Source: Peronospora farinosa
Lineage: Eukaryota > Oomycota > Peronosporomycetes > Peronosporales > Peronosporaceae
NCBI GenBank assembly: GCA_947646735.1
Contig: CANTFK010000633.1
Span: 186,001 to 250,000 of the forward strand
Length of the DNA: 64,000 bases
Direction of reading: 5' to 3'
Shown here piece after piece: positions 30,786 through 41,628 of this stretch. The position numbers were made by a program, and so were the translations under genes. Under the pieces are notes generated by a model that ran no database searches, had not been told where the DNA came from, and was given only the letters and a program-made list of their open reading frames with translations. Within the stretch, counting starts at the first letter, position 1; the number at the start of each line of letters is the position of its first letter.

Positions 30786-32237
30786 AATGACTAAGTCAAT
30801 GCGCGTCGCTTCCAAGGCATCCAATCCACGGTTGCAAGCCTATGTGCAGCCGCTGTTGAGGCTTCACAGTCTCAACTAGCAGACACTTATATATCTGCTG
30901 CAAGTCAACATCAGCCTGCAACTTCTGTTGCAAGTTCACGTGGCACTTCGCCACGTGATGATGTTGACCTAGAACTAGTCGTTGACTACTTTGGTGAGTC
31001 GGATGATTCATTCGACTGAAAGCCATCTATTGCGCTCTCGATCTCGCTTCGAGGTGCTTCCTCATCTTCGGTCCCTATTAAACGGTACCGTGGTACATTG
31101 AGTGAAACAATGTACCCTAAAAGTTCGAGTCGTCTGATGAATCAGACGATTCGCTAATCGAGTCGAGTATATGTGGCTCGACTAGGACTGTTGTTAATGA
31201 TGTCGGTAATTCTACTGACATCACTGCACGTGGTGTCAGTACTTCTGTTGACAACACGCAGGAGTCTCTTAATTGCAATGTATTGCATCATGCTTCTTAT
31301 TGGAAATGATGAATGCTATCCAACCATCTGATAGATCGTTGGTTTAAAATAACCAGCAAAACGGCTTTCGACTCCGTTGTTCAATGCGTCAAAGCTTCAC
31401 GGCCTCGATGCCAGTGCGAAAAACTTTTGCACTGAGAATGATTTCTACATCGATGCATTCCTTCAGCATCGATGTATTAGCCCACACCATTAGCATGAAG
31501 CTAATGCGTTCCTCCAAGCTTGGAATGCATATGTTCTCAACGTTCTCAACGTTAGGCGCGAGGCTTGGTTTTAAATACTTACTGCTAATCGCAATTTGTT
31601 AAAAAATGAAGTATATCTGGTGCATGTTATCGCTTACATAGGTTGTCAGGAGAGGCTGGGTTTCCATGCCTTTCTTGGGACGACTCTTGCCCGGGGTGCG
31701 TGAGCACCTCATCAAGAGCTCCTAAGGAGGCGTACCTCCTTAATGAGCCCTAGTGGGTGGGCTAGCATCTCTTCCAAATGCGCTAAGGTATAGATTATTT
31801 TATAATCCATTTACGAGCCATGATATACGCTTGTTTTGCGATGGTCCTACTTCACCATCGGATGTGCCTTGTCGTACTGCTCGACACGGCCAAGAATGTC
31901 AGTCATCAGTTGGGCGAAATCCCAGCTATTCGCCATCGGACAAGATAGCTCGTTCGACGTCCCTTCACGACACAGTGATTCAACATACGCTCCAAAAGGA
32001 AGCGCATCCCACCGTGCAAGCCCACCAGTGGATGAGTGAGTGGAGGAAAAACCTTGCTCAATTCTTTCGTCGGGCTTTTCTGCTAAGTTAGGCGGGTTTG
32101 CCCGTGTAACTCGTGGGCTACGCCGTGATATTAATCACGAGCTGTATAAGCGTTACCGCTTGATGGACATTGTGCGGCAGCTTGGGTTTGACCATGAGAA
32201 GTCTAGAGAAAAAAGCTGTCGCAGTGTTGGAAAATGA
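30786..32237 (+). pseudogene. Antisense ORF fragments between pol and the 3' LTR
   Basis: Open plus-strand pieces of protein-like composition: VASKASNPRLQAYVQPLL near 30805; a Ser-rich acidic stretch ending VVDYFGESDDSFD near 31018; 31384-31602; and 31753-32091 running into 32040-32237 (GGFARVTRGLRRDINHELYK). They are interrupted by stops and shifts. Their end overlaps the pol end on the other strand. No domain is recognised. Confidence 0.35.
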
Positions 32238-33705
32238 ACGGCGGCTTCATTATCTGAGTAACTAGCTGGCGACAGCTCTTCAGGAGATCGTACAGTGTCA
32301 TGGGACGATCTCGTCTCTAAACGACCAGATATCGAGCCTGGATCGTGACCACATGAGTCTGATTGAGACTGGTAAAAGCGACGGATATCTTCGTCGTTCG
32401 AAGAAGCCGCGCACTGAACGTACGGACGAAGACGTCCCACGTACCACGTAGGATGCATACGCATCCTGCGTGGCAGCTCAATCGTGTATGTGTTGCCTAG
32501 GCGGCGCAATACACGAAACGGGCCGATGTACTTGGGCAACAATTTATTGCTGCCCACGTTAGTCACTACATGTTTAGGTAGGTTTACTGTTGACAGTAAA
32601 ACTAAATCACCTTCAATAAATGTTTGAGCATTTGCCCTTCCATTATTGTCTGCGTTTCGCTTTTGCTTATCCACCGCTTCCGCGATACAGTCTTGCACGA
32701 AACGGACTACCGCTTCACGAGTCAGAAGGAAATCCTCATCTGACTCGTTGCTTTTGGCTGCAGTGCATTGTGAATGCACTGCAGAGATATCGGCTACTAA
32801 TTCAGCGAGAACAATACTGTTCTCACTTGTGATACCTCGAACGATGCTGACATCTTCAGCATCGTTATCAGTAAGAGCGTCATCGCTCTTACTTTCTTCC
32901 TCTTCACCGAAGTCAAATGGTACGACTTCGGTTACTTTCGCGTCGACCATAAAGTGGCTGCGTGATGAGCAAAAGCCGGATAATTTTTCGCTAGAGCAAG
33001 TCTCTCCCCCCCATAGATTAGGGTCACCCTCTTCTAAGGTGGGGACACGTGGATGGCAAAGGCCTTTCACGTAGAATGGTGTATGCGTTGTGGACGCATG
33101 CACGGAGTTGTTAATGGCGAATTCAACCACGACAAAAACTCACTCCATCTCGTGAACGAGTTGACGTACCCTCGAATTATCTCTTCAAGGTCGCAATTGG
33201 CGCGTTCAGTATGCACATCAATTTCTGATGGTCAGAAGTAGACATCGTGAGCCGTGTTCCAAGAGTTTGAAACACGGAACGTCAAAATCAGCGCTGAACT
33301 GGGGGTCCTGTCGGACACAAGTTCACGGGGTAGACCGTGCAATCGAAAGATTGTATCGATGTACACCCGAGCACAGCCCTCTGCTGTGATCGACTCAGAC
33401 ACAGCAACAAGATGTACCATCTTGCTGAACCTGTCTACAAACACGAGAATACCGAGGATAATCTTTGGGAAACCCAAAGACGAAGTCCATTGATACGGAC
33501 TCTCGGCACTCTGTCGGAACAGGTAGAGGCTGCAATGGTGCACGGAGTGAAGACTAGGCTTCAATCGTTGACACACCCCGCAAGCACGCACGTACTTGCG
33601 CACGAAGTTATACTGGCGTGTCCAGTAAAAGTCGCGACTGACCGCGAGATCAGTCTTTTCACGGCCGCGATGCCCACTTACTGGTGCATCGTGACGCTCA
33701 AACAT
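32153..33705 (-). pseudogene. Gypsy integrase of the long element, in two frames
   Basis: 33232-33705 holds the H-H-C-C zinc finger (HDAPVSGHRG, CGVCQRLK) and two catalytic Asp motifs, VFVDRFSKMVHLV and LVSDRTPSS (usual SDRDP altered). 32153-33130 holds the end of the core (VEFAINNSVHASTTHTPFYV), a long acidic insertion with DDALTDNDAEDVS, then the C-terminal domain (EGDLVLLSTVNLP, LPKYIGPFRVLRRLGNTYTI). A break near 33140-33230 removes the catalytic Glu region. Inactive. Confidence 0.8.
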
Positions 33706-33721
33706 GATCCGTAACCTGAGA

Positions 33722-35351
33722 TCATGTTGGGCGGATACGACGACGCGAGTTGTGTCGCCGTTGGCGGCTGTGTAATAAAGAAAGACATTCCGCTGTGTGT
33801 TTCGATATGGAAGATCGATATATGGCAGGCAAGCGCTTCTTAGCTTGCTTGGGTGGGCCCATGAGGTACTTACTCAGACGCACAAGATCACTATCTTGTG
33901 CATAGGCCATCCTAATGTCGTCGAGTTTACTCGACGACAAGGCGCTTGTACTCAGCGTGGCGACAGTGATGTTCACATCACTGTCGGATTGCACAGTCGG
34001 CTCTAGGTCAGGACGACGTGAAAGAGCATCGGCGACGACGTTAAGTCGTCTCGGTTATACTCCACGGAGAAGTTGTACCTCGCGAAGAAAGACAACCATC
34101 TCGCCATTCTTGAGAGAGGTGTGGACTGTTTACAGCCGTGTGTAATGACGCATGGTCTGCATACACTATGAACGGTCTATCTCCTAAGAGATAGACGCGA
34201 AACTTGGCCAGTGCATATTTCATGGAAAGGAGTTCCTTGTCATGCACCGGGTAATTGCGCTCAGCCGGTTGCAGCTGACGCGGTTGATAACAGACGACAC
34301 ACTCTGCGCCGTCTGTATCATACTGCATCAGTGCACAGCCGATTGCAAAATCGCTGGCGTCACCGACCACGTTAAATGGTCTGTCCTGATCTGCAATCGA
34401 CAATACCGACGATTGCATCAAGCTTTGCTTGATACGTTCAAAGGAACGCTGACAGTTAGCGCTCCAGTCCCACTTTACAATTTTCTTGAGTAAACAAGAC
34501 AGGTGTACGGTAATCTCGGCGATGTTACGCGAGTACTTGTGCAAGTATGTCACTATCCCAAGTAGCTTCCTTAGTCCCTTGATATCGACTGGTACTATCC
34601 CATAGGTGATCGCCTTAATCTTTTCTGGATCAGAGAGTACGCCGTTCTTTCCGACGATGCACCCAAAAAGTAGTATTGCGCTACCTCCGAAAATACACTT
34701 CTTGAGGTTGGTTTACAAACTTTTGCTCGCGCATAAGTGTAAGAATTTTACGGACGTGGAATTCTATCTATGGACGAACGCATATCAGAGTAACTCGGTA
34801 CAAAATCGCGCACCGGTCTCAATAGATGTGAACACACTATTGAATGTGGCTGGTGCATTACTAAGCCCTTGCGGCATCACCAACCATTCCCAGAGCATAC
34901 CACTGGTAGCGCTCGCTGTTGTGTACGAGATGTTCCGTTCACGCATATGAATCTGATAGAAGCCATACACCAGATCCATGGACGAAAAGATGGTACTCTT
35001 AGACATACCATCTATGATCATGTCCTTTGTCGGTATCGATTTTTGCGCCGGTATCGTTGCAGCGTTCAATTTAAAGAACGTGGCGCTACCCGCCAACTCA
35101 TGTGGCCTTGCGCACCAGAAGGTCGGAGAGCTGTGAGGTGAAGTTGAATCTTTCACAATGTCTGCAGTTAAGCGATCGGAAAAGCACTTGTCGATCGCCT
35201 CGACCCGTTCCCGAGGCAGGCACCACTGCTTCATGACACAATAATTTGTGCCTAAAACTAGATCGATCTCGTGTAAAGTACCTTTATCCTTAGGTAAGTC
35301 GCACGGTACGAATTCAGGGAATACATCCTTAAAATTCGACCAAATCATCAT
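33722..35351 (-). pseudogene. Gypsy reverse transcriptase and RNase H of the long element
   Basis: 34785-35351 is the RT front half (HEIDLVLGTNYCVMKQWCLP, STIFSSMDLVYGFYQIHMRE, WLVMPQGLSNAPATF). After a frame change the active-site box reads SYSDM where Y-x-D-D is required. 34041-34553 carries the RNase H domain (FNVVGDASDFAIGCALMQY, NYPVHDKELLSMKYALAKF, FIVYADHASL). 33722-33994 is the linker to integrase. Frameshifts separate all pieces. Confidence 0.8.
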
Positions 35352-35841
35352 ACAAAGGATTTGGATTCATTGGCCCCAGGATTGCGATGTGTATTGCTTA
35401 ATCCGAGTCTTCTCATCTAATGCATTTTTGTCCATAAATGAGCTGCTGATAACCCGTTTGCTCTCGGCAAATACTGTTACTGACCTGATATTGGTCACGT
35501 ACTCGTTCTCTGCGACGACTAAGCAGATCTGCTTGACGTTGCCACTACGCATATCACGCAAAAACCTTTTAGGTTCGAGCGTAGGCAACTGAGTTATCTC
35601 CGAATTTAACTATGGAGGCGCAACCCGATTAAGCGTCCAAGCTCCTTCGTTCAATCTGTCATTAACCAATACTTTCAACGTCTCGGTTACTTCCTGGGGG
35701 CATATTCCTCTAGGTCACTGGGGACTTATTCCCTTAAGCCATTATTTCTTATTCCCTTAAGTCATTATTTATTCCCTAGAGTCATTATTTCTTAGGTAAT
35801 TATTCCCGCAGGCTCGATGGAGATCATTCTATCGAATTCCT

Positions 35842-36540
35842 CTAGTTGTGGTGGCGCAACCATGCGAGATCCTCTACGATTAATCCTCCAGTTGATCTAG
35901 GACTACCGTGTTGCCGCTTCTGGGCAACCGGTTTACTCTTCGGTGAATGCTGCCCTCTAGGAGAGCATTCATGCCCCGGTCCACTCGACTTATTCGAGTG
36001 GTGAACCTTCGGTGCTGCCTGTGCTCGTGCACAGCCGCCGGCAGCTTGCTCCACAGCGTGACTGTCTGTCACGCTGAGTTCTTGTGCAGTCGTACTAACG
36101 ACCGAATCACAAGTGAGGCCATCACACTCACTCGTAGTACATTCACACGCTTGTGAACGCTCCAAGACGTTCATCAGATGGCCATCTGATGAACAAGCGG
36201 CAGGCATCTTCACGGTTCGATGCTGCCAGCTGACCCATGGCTCGTACCATCTGAGCCATGGTAATCCTAGGATGACATCAAATTTGTCATCCAGATCAAG
36301 TACGATGAAATCATCATCGTACTTTTTGCCTTCAAGCGTGTAGTGAATTCCCACTACACGTTTCTTTACTGTTACGGATGCGCCAGTTGCAAGGCGCACC
36401 GTCATCCTCGTTGGAGGGGTCTCGCGCTCAACATATTTGAGCCTACGATCATCTAGCGATTGGCGTCGAACAAAGTTGTTCGAAGCCCCACAATCAACTA
36501 GGGCGCGAAGTGACATGTTCTTTGTCACTTCGATCTTCAA
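35842..36540 (-). pseudogene. Aspartic protease of the long Gypsy element
   Basis: LRALVDCGASNNFVRRQSL contains a D-C-G active-site loop with the catalytic Asp kept, followed by RMTVRLATGASVTVKKRVVG and KFDVILGLPWLRWYEPWVSW, the flap and the ILG motif of Gypsy proteases. The C-terminal ~90 residues are low-complexity Ser/His/Pro-rich. The open frame is 232 codons; it is probably a slice of a former Gag-Pol. Confidence 0.8.
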
Positions 36541-36679
36541 GGTGATGAGGGATACGTCATCACTGGGAGCGGCAACACACAGTGACTGTGTGTTGGGAGC
36601 AACTTCGTCAAGAGTCCCGCGTACTCTCTTGACGTTGCTGGATCAGTAGGGCGCTCCGCCCCTACTGACCCCGACCGTT

Positions 36680-37860
36680 TTTTGATGGTCCACCACGTTT
36701 CTGGCCCTTCTTGGCAGACGGACGATCTTCACTCCCAGTGTTACGAGACACTGGGCGTGGCGCACTACACTCATAAGCGTAGTGGACCAACTTCTGACAG
36801 CGATTGCACTTTTGCAATCGCTTGTACCCTGGAGAGCGAGGTCACTAGCTCTCTACATAGGAGAGGTTCATTGGTTCTGGACCTCCGCCCTCCTGTCGTC
36901 TCGGTGGACGATAGGACCCCGAGTGAACGTGAGCCTGTTGCAGGCTAAAGTCCTCCTGTTCCGCTGCAGAGATCACTTGATCTAGAGATTCTAGTTCCAA
37001 GCGGAACAGGTGGGTCTTAACAGGACCATCTGTCAGACCCTTGATGAACACAGTAACCTGCGTGTGTTCATCGATTGGGTTCAGTACGATACAGCTAACG
37101 AGGTATCGTACGTGTTGGGCGTAAGTGTCTATATCACGCTTACCCTGTTTCAAATCCAGGAGCTCAGCCCGAGCCTTGAATCCGGCGCGAGTTAGTTCAA
37201 ACGTGTGTTTGAGCTGCGCCTTGAAAACGCCATACGTTAAGAAAACGTATGGGTCATGACGTTTGAGCCCTAAGGCCCAAGCTTTGGCACGTCCTGCCAA
37301 GTTCGACATGGCGACCTTGACCTACATCGCATCGCCATCGATGCGACGAGCCTCAATGGCATCGTCGAGCTCGACGAACCATCTCAACAAGGATTCGCTT
37401 TTGACTGGCTTGTATTTGGAGACATCAATCTCCACGGACTCGAGTCGACGCATATACGTCGACCCGGCAGCAACAGCACTAGCCTGCTGTTATCTTAACA
37501 GTTCAGACTCTTGAGCACCCTGATGCATCAACAAGTCAGCTTGTTGAGCGCCTTGCTTTCTCAACAGGTCTATTTGCTAAGAACCTTTCTCCTGTAGCAA
37601 GGTAAGCTTCCTTACAACTTCGTCAAGTTCATGTTGTATGAACTTGGCGATGGTTGCATGTTGTTCGTCTCCGCTAAGAGAGAGCAACATGGCACCAACG
37701 GCAGGGTTGCCGATGGTTTCAGCCGTACGCTGAACCGCCTGCCGATCAAGAGCACTGAAATGGAAGAAGTCATCAAGCGTTGCGTGATGACGTTCTTTTC
37801 ATTACATTTGCTCATATATCGGCAAAGCCTTAGCCAAAAAGTAATTATTATGTGCATGCC
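36680..37860 (-). pseudogene. Gag of the long Gypsy element
   Basis: 36845-37309 encodes the Gag core (MSNLAGRAKAWALGLKR, LTYGVFKAQLKHTFELTRAG, VTVFIKGLTDGPVKTHLFR). After a small frame change a CCHC zinc knuckle CNRCQKLVHYAYEC lies near 36775-36815. The N-terminal part toward 37860 is broken into other frames and contains short Gln/Leu repeats. Compare with the shorter broken copies in the palindrome arms. Confidence 0.8.
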
Positions 37861-38019
37861 ATATCATTGTTCAGCGCACAGCATTAAAACAGCATAGTAC
37901 TGTAATCATAATGACCGCTTTAACATGCAGTGTAAATTATTACTATTATAAGTATACTATTGTAATACGAACTACCAGGAAGTAAACAAAACGCCAACCT
38001 TAGTATCGATTTAGGAATA

Positions 38020-40008
38020 ATGAAGTGGACTTTACTGCTTCTGCTTTCTTTTCCTTGTGCCGAATGCGTGCTGCCGACTGGCATTTTATCTTTGAATCTA
38101 CTGCCCGAGTCACAACACGAGTCCCAACCTTTAAAGAAGCAGTTCTGTTCGCCGAGTGCGGCGGCTGGATGGGGTGTCGCTCTGCCTGCCCGCGTTGACT
38201 CGCACTGGAAGACACTGACGCAATTACCCGAGGAAAATCGTGATGGATGCGCGTCATACAAACTTCACGATGACGCGGAGACGTCGACAGATGGTCAGAT
38301 GGTTGTTGTTGACCGAGGAAATTGTTCGTTTGTCGCTAAAGCGCTTCAAGCGCAAGCTGCGGGGGCTAAGGGATTAATTATTCGAGGTACCAAGAAAGCA
38401 GTGTACGAGGCTGTAGCGAGTCGTAATAGTACAAACTCTAGTACAAGTACGTTACATAATGTCGAGACAGGAAAAGCTACAGCTGCTACGAGTCTGGAAT
38501 CACTTGACAAGCCAGTGTTTGAGTACGACTGCCGTCGAGGTCAAGCATTCGTGGATAAGCTAGCGACTCCCGTGTGGCAAACAGATGCAGAAGAGTGCAA
38601 GGGTAATATCAGGTGTTTGTCCAGATCGTGTGTGTTGACGGGACACAAGAGTGATGCGAAACACCAGGTGTGCTGCTTGTGGGACACGTTCGTGCTCATG
38701 GGCGCTCCGAACCAAACGGTGGTCAAAACATTGACGATCCCAGTGGTCTATGTGACCATTGCTAATGGACAAGAACTTCAGAAGGCCATGGACAAGTACT
38801 CGACGTCATTGGTAGCACGTACGTATCGACGGGAATTGCCCGTCATTGACGTGTCGTCAATGCTGCTGTGGGCACTTGGAGTGGCGACTGCACTTGGAGC
38901 GGCTTACTATTCCATAGGTCCGCAGTATCGTCAGAATGGCAACATTGCAGCATCTGACCACCAGAACCTGCATAATGAGCAGGATGCCCGCGAGGAGGAA
39001 GATCGGGCCATGCGCAACGAAGTTTGGGAACTTGATGCCAGACATGCAGTGGGCTTCATTGCTCTGGCTGGAGTTTTCTTGACGGTGTTGTACTATGTGA
39101 ATATTGGTAATGCCATTCCTGTTCTTTTTGCGGTGTTCGGTGCAGCTTCTATGACGCACGTGGTTGCAAAGCCTGGAGTGGAAAAGTTTATGCCGAGTTC
39201 AGCTTCTTACGAAGTTACCTTACCATTGGTAGGCGACACTGTTCGCTTATCTGAGTTGCTTGGATTCGTGCCAAGTTGTGCAATTGCTATTGTGTGGTTT
39301 CTTCACCGGCGTACGTATTGGGCATTTCAAGATATTATGGGAATTTGTCTTTGCTTCGTGTTCCTACAAACGGTGCAGTTACCGAATCTTAAGGTAGCTA
39401 CGGTGTTCCTCACGCTTGCATTCTGCTACGACGTTTTCTTCGTGTTTCTATCACCTCTTTTTTTCGGCTCGAGTATTATGGAAGACGTGGCTACTGGTGG
39501 ACCAGCAGCGTACACGAAAAGAGACTATCCGGGCGTGGACTACTGCGAGAGATACCCAGAATATCCGGCTTGTGTAGACCCCGAGCCTATGCCGATGCTT
39601 CTTGTGTTGCCGCGCATACTGGAATGGACTGGAGGTGTGAGCATGCTTGGTCTTGGCGACATTATTTTGCCAGGCATGCTTCTATCGTTCACGCTACGAT
39701 TCGATTACGCCCAGGGTTTGACAAACTACTTTCGTCTTATGGCCGTTGGCTACGCTGCCGGCCTAGGGCTCGCCAACCTGGCAGTTATAATCACGGAAAT
39801 GGGTCAACCAGCACTCATGTATCTAGTGCCAACCACTTTAGGTTTGCTTATCGTTGCGTCGAAGAGAAATGGTGATTTTCGCGCTATGTGGACCGGTGAT
39901 GAAGTTGACAAGAAGAGACGAAATAATGAAGGTCTTGGATATCAAGCTGTTGCATCAGAGGAAACGTCTACAGGAATTGTGATTGGTGATGTGATGGGGC
40001 ACGAGTAA
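38020..40008 (+). CDS. Signal-peptide-peptidase-like intramembrane aspartyl protease (SPPL2 type)
   Basis: Single exon, 662 residues. It starts with a signal peptide (MKWTLLLLLSFPCAECV), followed by a lumenal protease-associated (PA) domain at ~30-270 (VVVDRGNCSFVAKALQAQAA) with several N-glycosylation sites (NCS, NST, NQT). The nine-TM protease region starts at ~290. The presenilin-type catalytic pair is intact: Y470-D471 in AFCYDVFFVF and D547 in MLGLGDIILPG (G-x-G-D). The QPALMYLVP motif (PAL, P597) is also present. Such enzymes cut type II membrane proteins in ER, endosomes or plasma membrane. It ends in a basic, cytosolic tail. The ATG is only ~160 bases from the truncated retrotransposon. 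Confidence 0.93.
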   Translation: MKWTLLLLLSFPCAECVLPTGILSLNLLPESQHESQPLKKQFCSPSAAAGWGVALPARVDSHWKTLTQLPEENRDGCASYKLHDDAETSTDGQMVVVDRGNCSFVAKALQAQAAGAKGLIIRGTKKAVYEAVASRNSTNSSTSTLHNVETGKATAATSLESLDKPVFEYDCRRGQAFVDKLATPVWQTDAEECKGNIRCLSRSCVLTGHKSDAKHQVCCLWDTFVLMGAPNQTVVKTLTIPVVYVTIANGQELQKAMDKYSTSLVARTYRRELPVIDVSSMLLWALGVATALGAAYYSIGPQYRQNGNIAASDHQNLHNEQDAREEEDRAMRNEVWELDARHAVGFIALAGVFLTVLYYVNIGNAIPVLFAVFGAASMTHVVAKPGVEKFMPSSASYEVTLPLVGDTVRLSELLGFVPSCAIAIVWFLHRRTYWAFQDIMGICLCFVFLQTVQLPNLKVATVFLTLAFCYDVFFVFLSPLFFGSSIMEDVATGGPAAYTKRDYPGVDYCERYPEYPACVDPEPMPMLLVLPRILEWTGGVSMLGLGDIILPGMLLSFTLRFDYAQGLTNYFRLMAVGYAAGLGLANLAVIITEMGQPALMYLVPTTLGLLIVASKRNGDFRAMWTGDEVDKKRRNNEGLGYQAVASEETSTGIVIGDVMGHE

Positions 40009-41628
40009 AGAAGAGGAGACGATTAGTCATTGCAGAGCTCATCAGGTTCATAGATTCGCAACCTGTGCGACGTTTTTACACGGCTGTGCCAGGGTATATC
40101 AGTATCCTAAAAGCATCACGTCAGTACTCGGTCAAAATATTATTACTGCTATTTGCGGATGTAATATGCTGTAAAACGAATAGCCCACGTCGTCGATACT
40201 ACTTTTATATCATTACCCGGAACGTAACAAAAGTCATGTATAATATTATACAAGTCGTCTGCGAGTAATATATTCAGAATCCTGTCAAAATTCATATAGG
40301 TCCAGTTTGCGACAAACAGTGACCAATTGACCAAATCAACGCAAAGACTTTTTCGATCATGTTTGATTACGTCGCGCGTCAATACCGTTGGTACAAGCTC
40401 GAGTTTGGGCTTACGATGCTCAGCTGGTGGGAGGTGTTGATCTTCAGTGCGTTTCTCCCGTCTTTCTACTTGCAATAATTGATAACAACCTACTGACTTT
40501 CTTTTTATTGAATTTTATTACGACAGACTGCTTTCTACTACTCGTAACAAGCGTGACGGGCTACTACGTCTACAGCTTTGGCGGACGTGTTGCTGGTCTC
40601 CTTCAGTAAAAACATCGATACATAGAGGGGAACATTTAATGACCACGCAGATAACAAAGAGAAGGTGTAAATGCAGGAAGAAATTGTAATGTGGTTAAGC
40701 GTTTTGATAGATTTGTTTCAATATCTGAATTCGTCGATATCGTACGCAATAAAAAGTGATAAAAAGACACAAATATGACGACGCGATAAACACAAGATGA
40801 TAAGTAAGTATACTGGAACCTAAGAGAAGACAATCAACATTTGTTGCAATCTCTCTTTGTTGTCATCAACAGCATTGACTACATGATGACGTTTATGTGA
40901 GATCGTAACATTTATGATCTGGAATCGTTTGTCGACTAGAGTGAGAAGAAGTGCGTCGGATTGGCAGTGTTTTGATACCGAACAAGATCAATTAGGAAGA
41001 TACACGGGTGTGTGTTGAGGTTGAAGACATGACTGATTACTTGAACATGCGTCTTGTTCATTCATGTGTGTAGAACGTCGACGACGATCGTGATCGTTGC
41101 AAATTGCTTACACAAATGTATGTTTCTTTTTTGCATGTACTGACGCGTTGCGATGCTACATTTTTTGCTCTTCCAGTCTATGTCGGAGTATTTCTCAAAT
41201 GTGGTGACGATAGCAACAGTGAAAACGATGGCGACGAAATGGTGCACGCTATTACGGAGTGAGCCGAAGCGTGAAAAAATGCTGCTACATTGCGTTACAA
41301 TCTTCACCTGCACCGTGAACGAAGCGTGAGAATATCATATACGTCGGATGTTGACTCGTCACTGCAACTTTGTCTTTTACCGCTCAACAACAGCGGGATA
41401 TTGTTCCGTTGAACCAGTGTTAATCGTGAGATGCGTAGAGATTTTTTTCGAGAAGAGGTGCCACATTTTGTGAGACGCCATGATATGATAAAAAACCACA
41501 GCTTTATCTTAGTTGTAATACTAGAGCATGAACTCGATCTTCATGTTTTCTGTTAAGTGCACTCACTGCCCCTACCTTCGAGGGCTGATTAGCATTAAAT
41601 GATTCCTATCGTACTTCTTTCCTATGAC
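40009..41628. other. 1.6-kb intergenic region, nothing recognised
   Basis: AT-rich sequence between two convergent genes. Short ORFs on both strands have no domain and no splice partners. No repeat or RNA gene was found by eye. Confidence 0.4.

Larger units (their letters stand above)
30222..37860 (-). mobile_element. Long Gypsy retrotransposon lacking its 5' LTR
   Basis: In minus-strand order: gag (~37860-36700), protease (36540-35842), RT (35351-34700), RNase H (34553-34041), integrase (33705-32153), a 1.45-kb 3' region, the polypurine tract and the 3' LTR. Homology to the palindrome arm's leader reaches ~37850, but no 5' LTR follows before the SPPL gene at 38020, so it is truncated. It is dead by several frameshifts and a damaged RT site. 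Confidence 0.8.
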
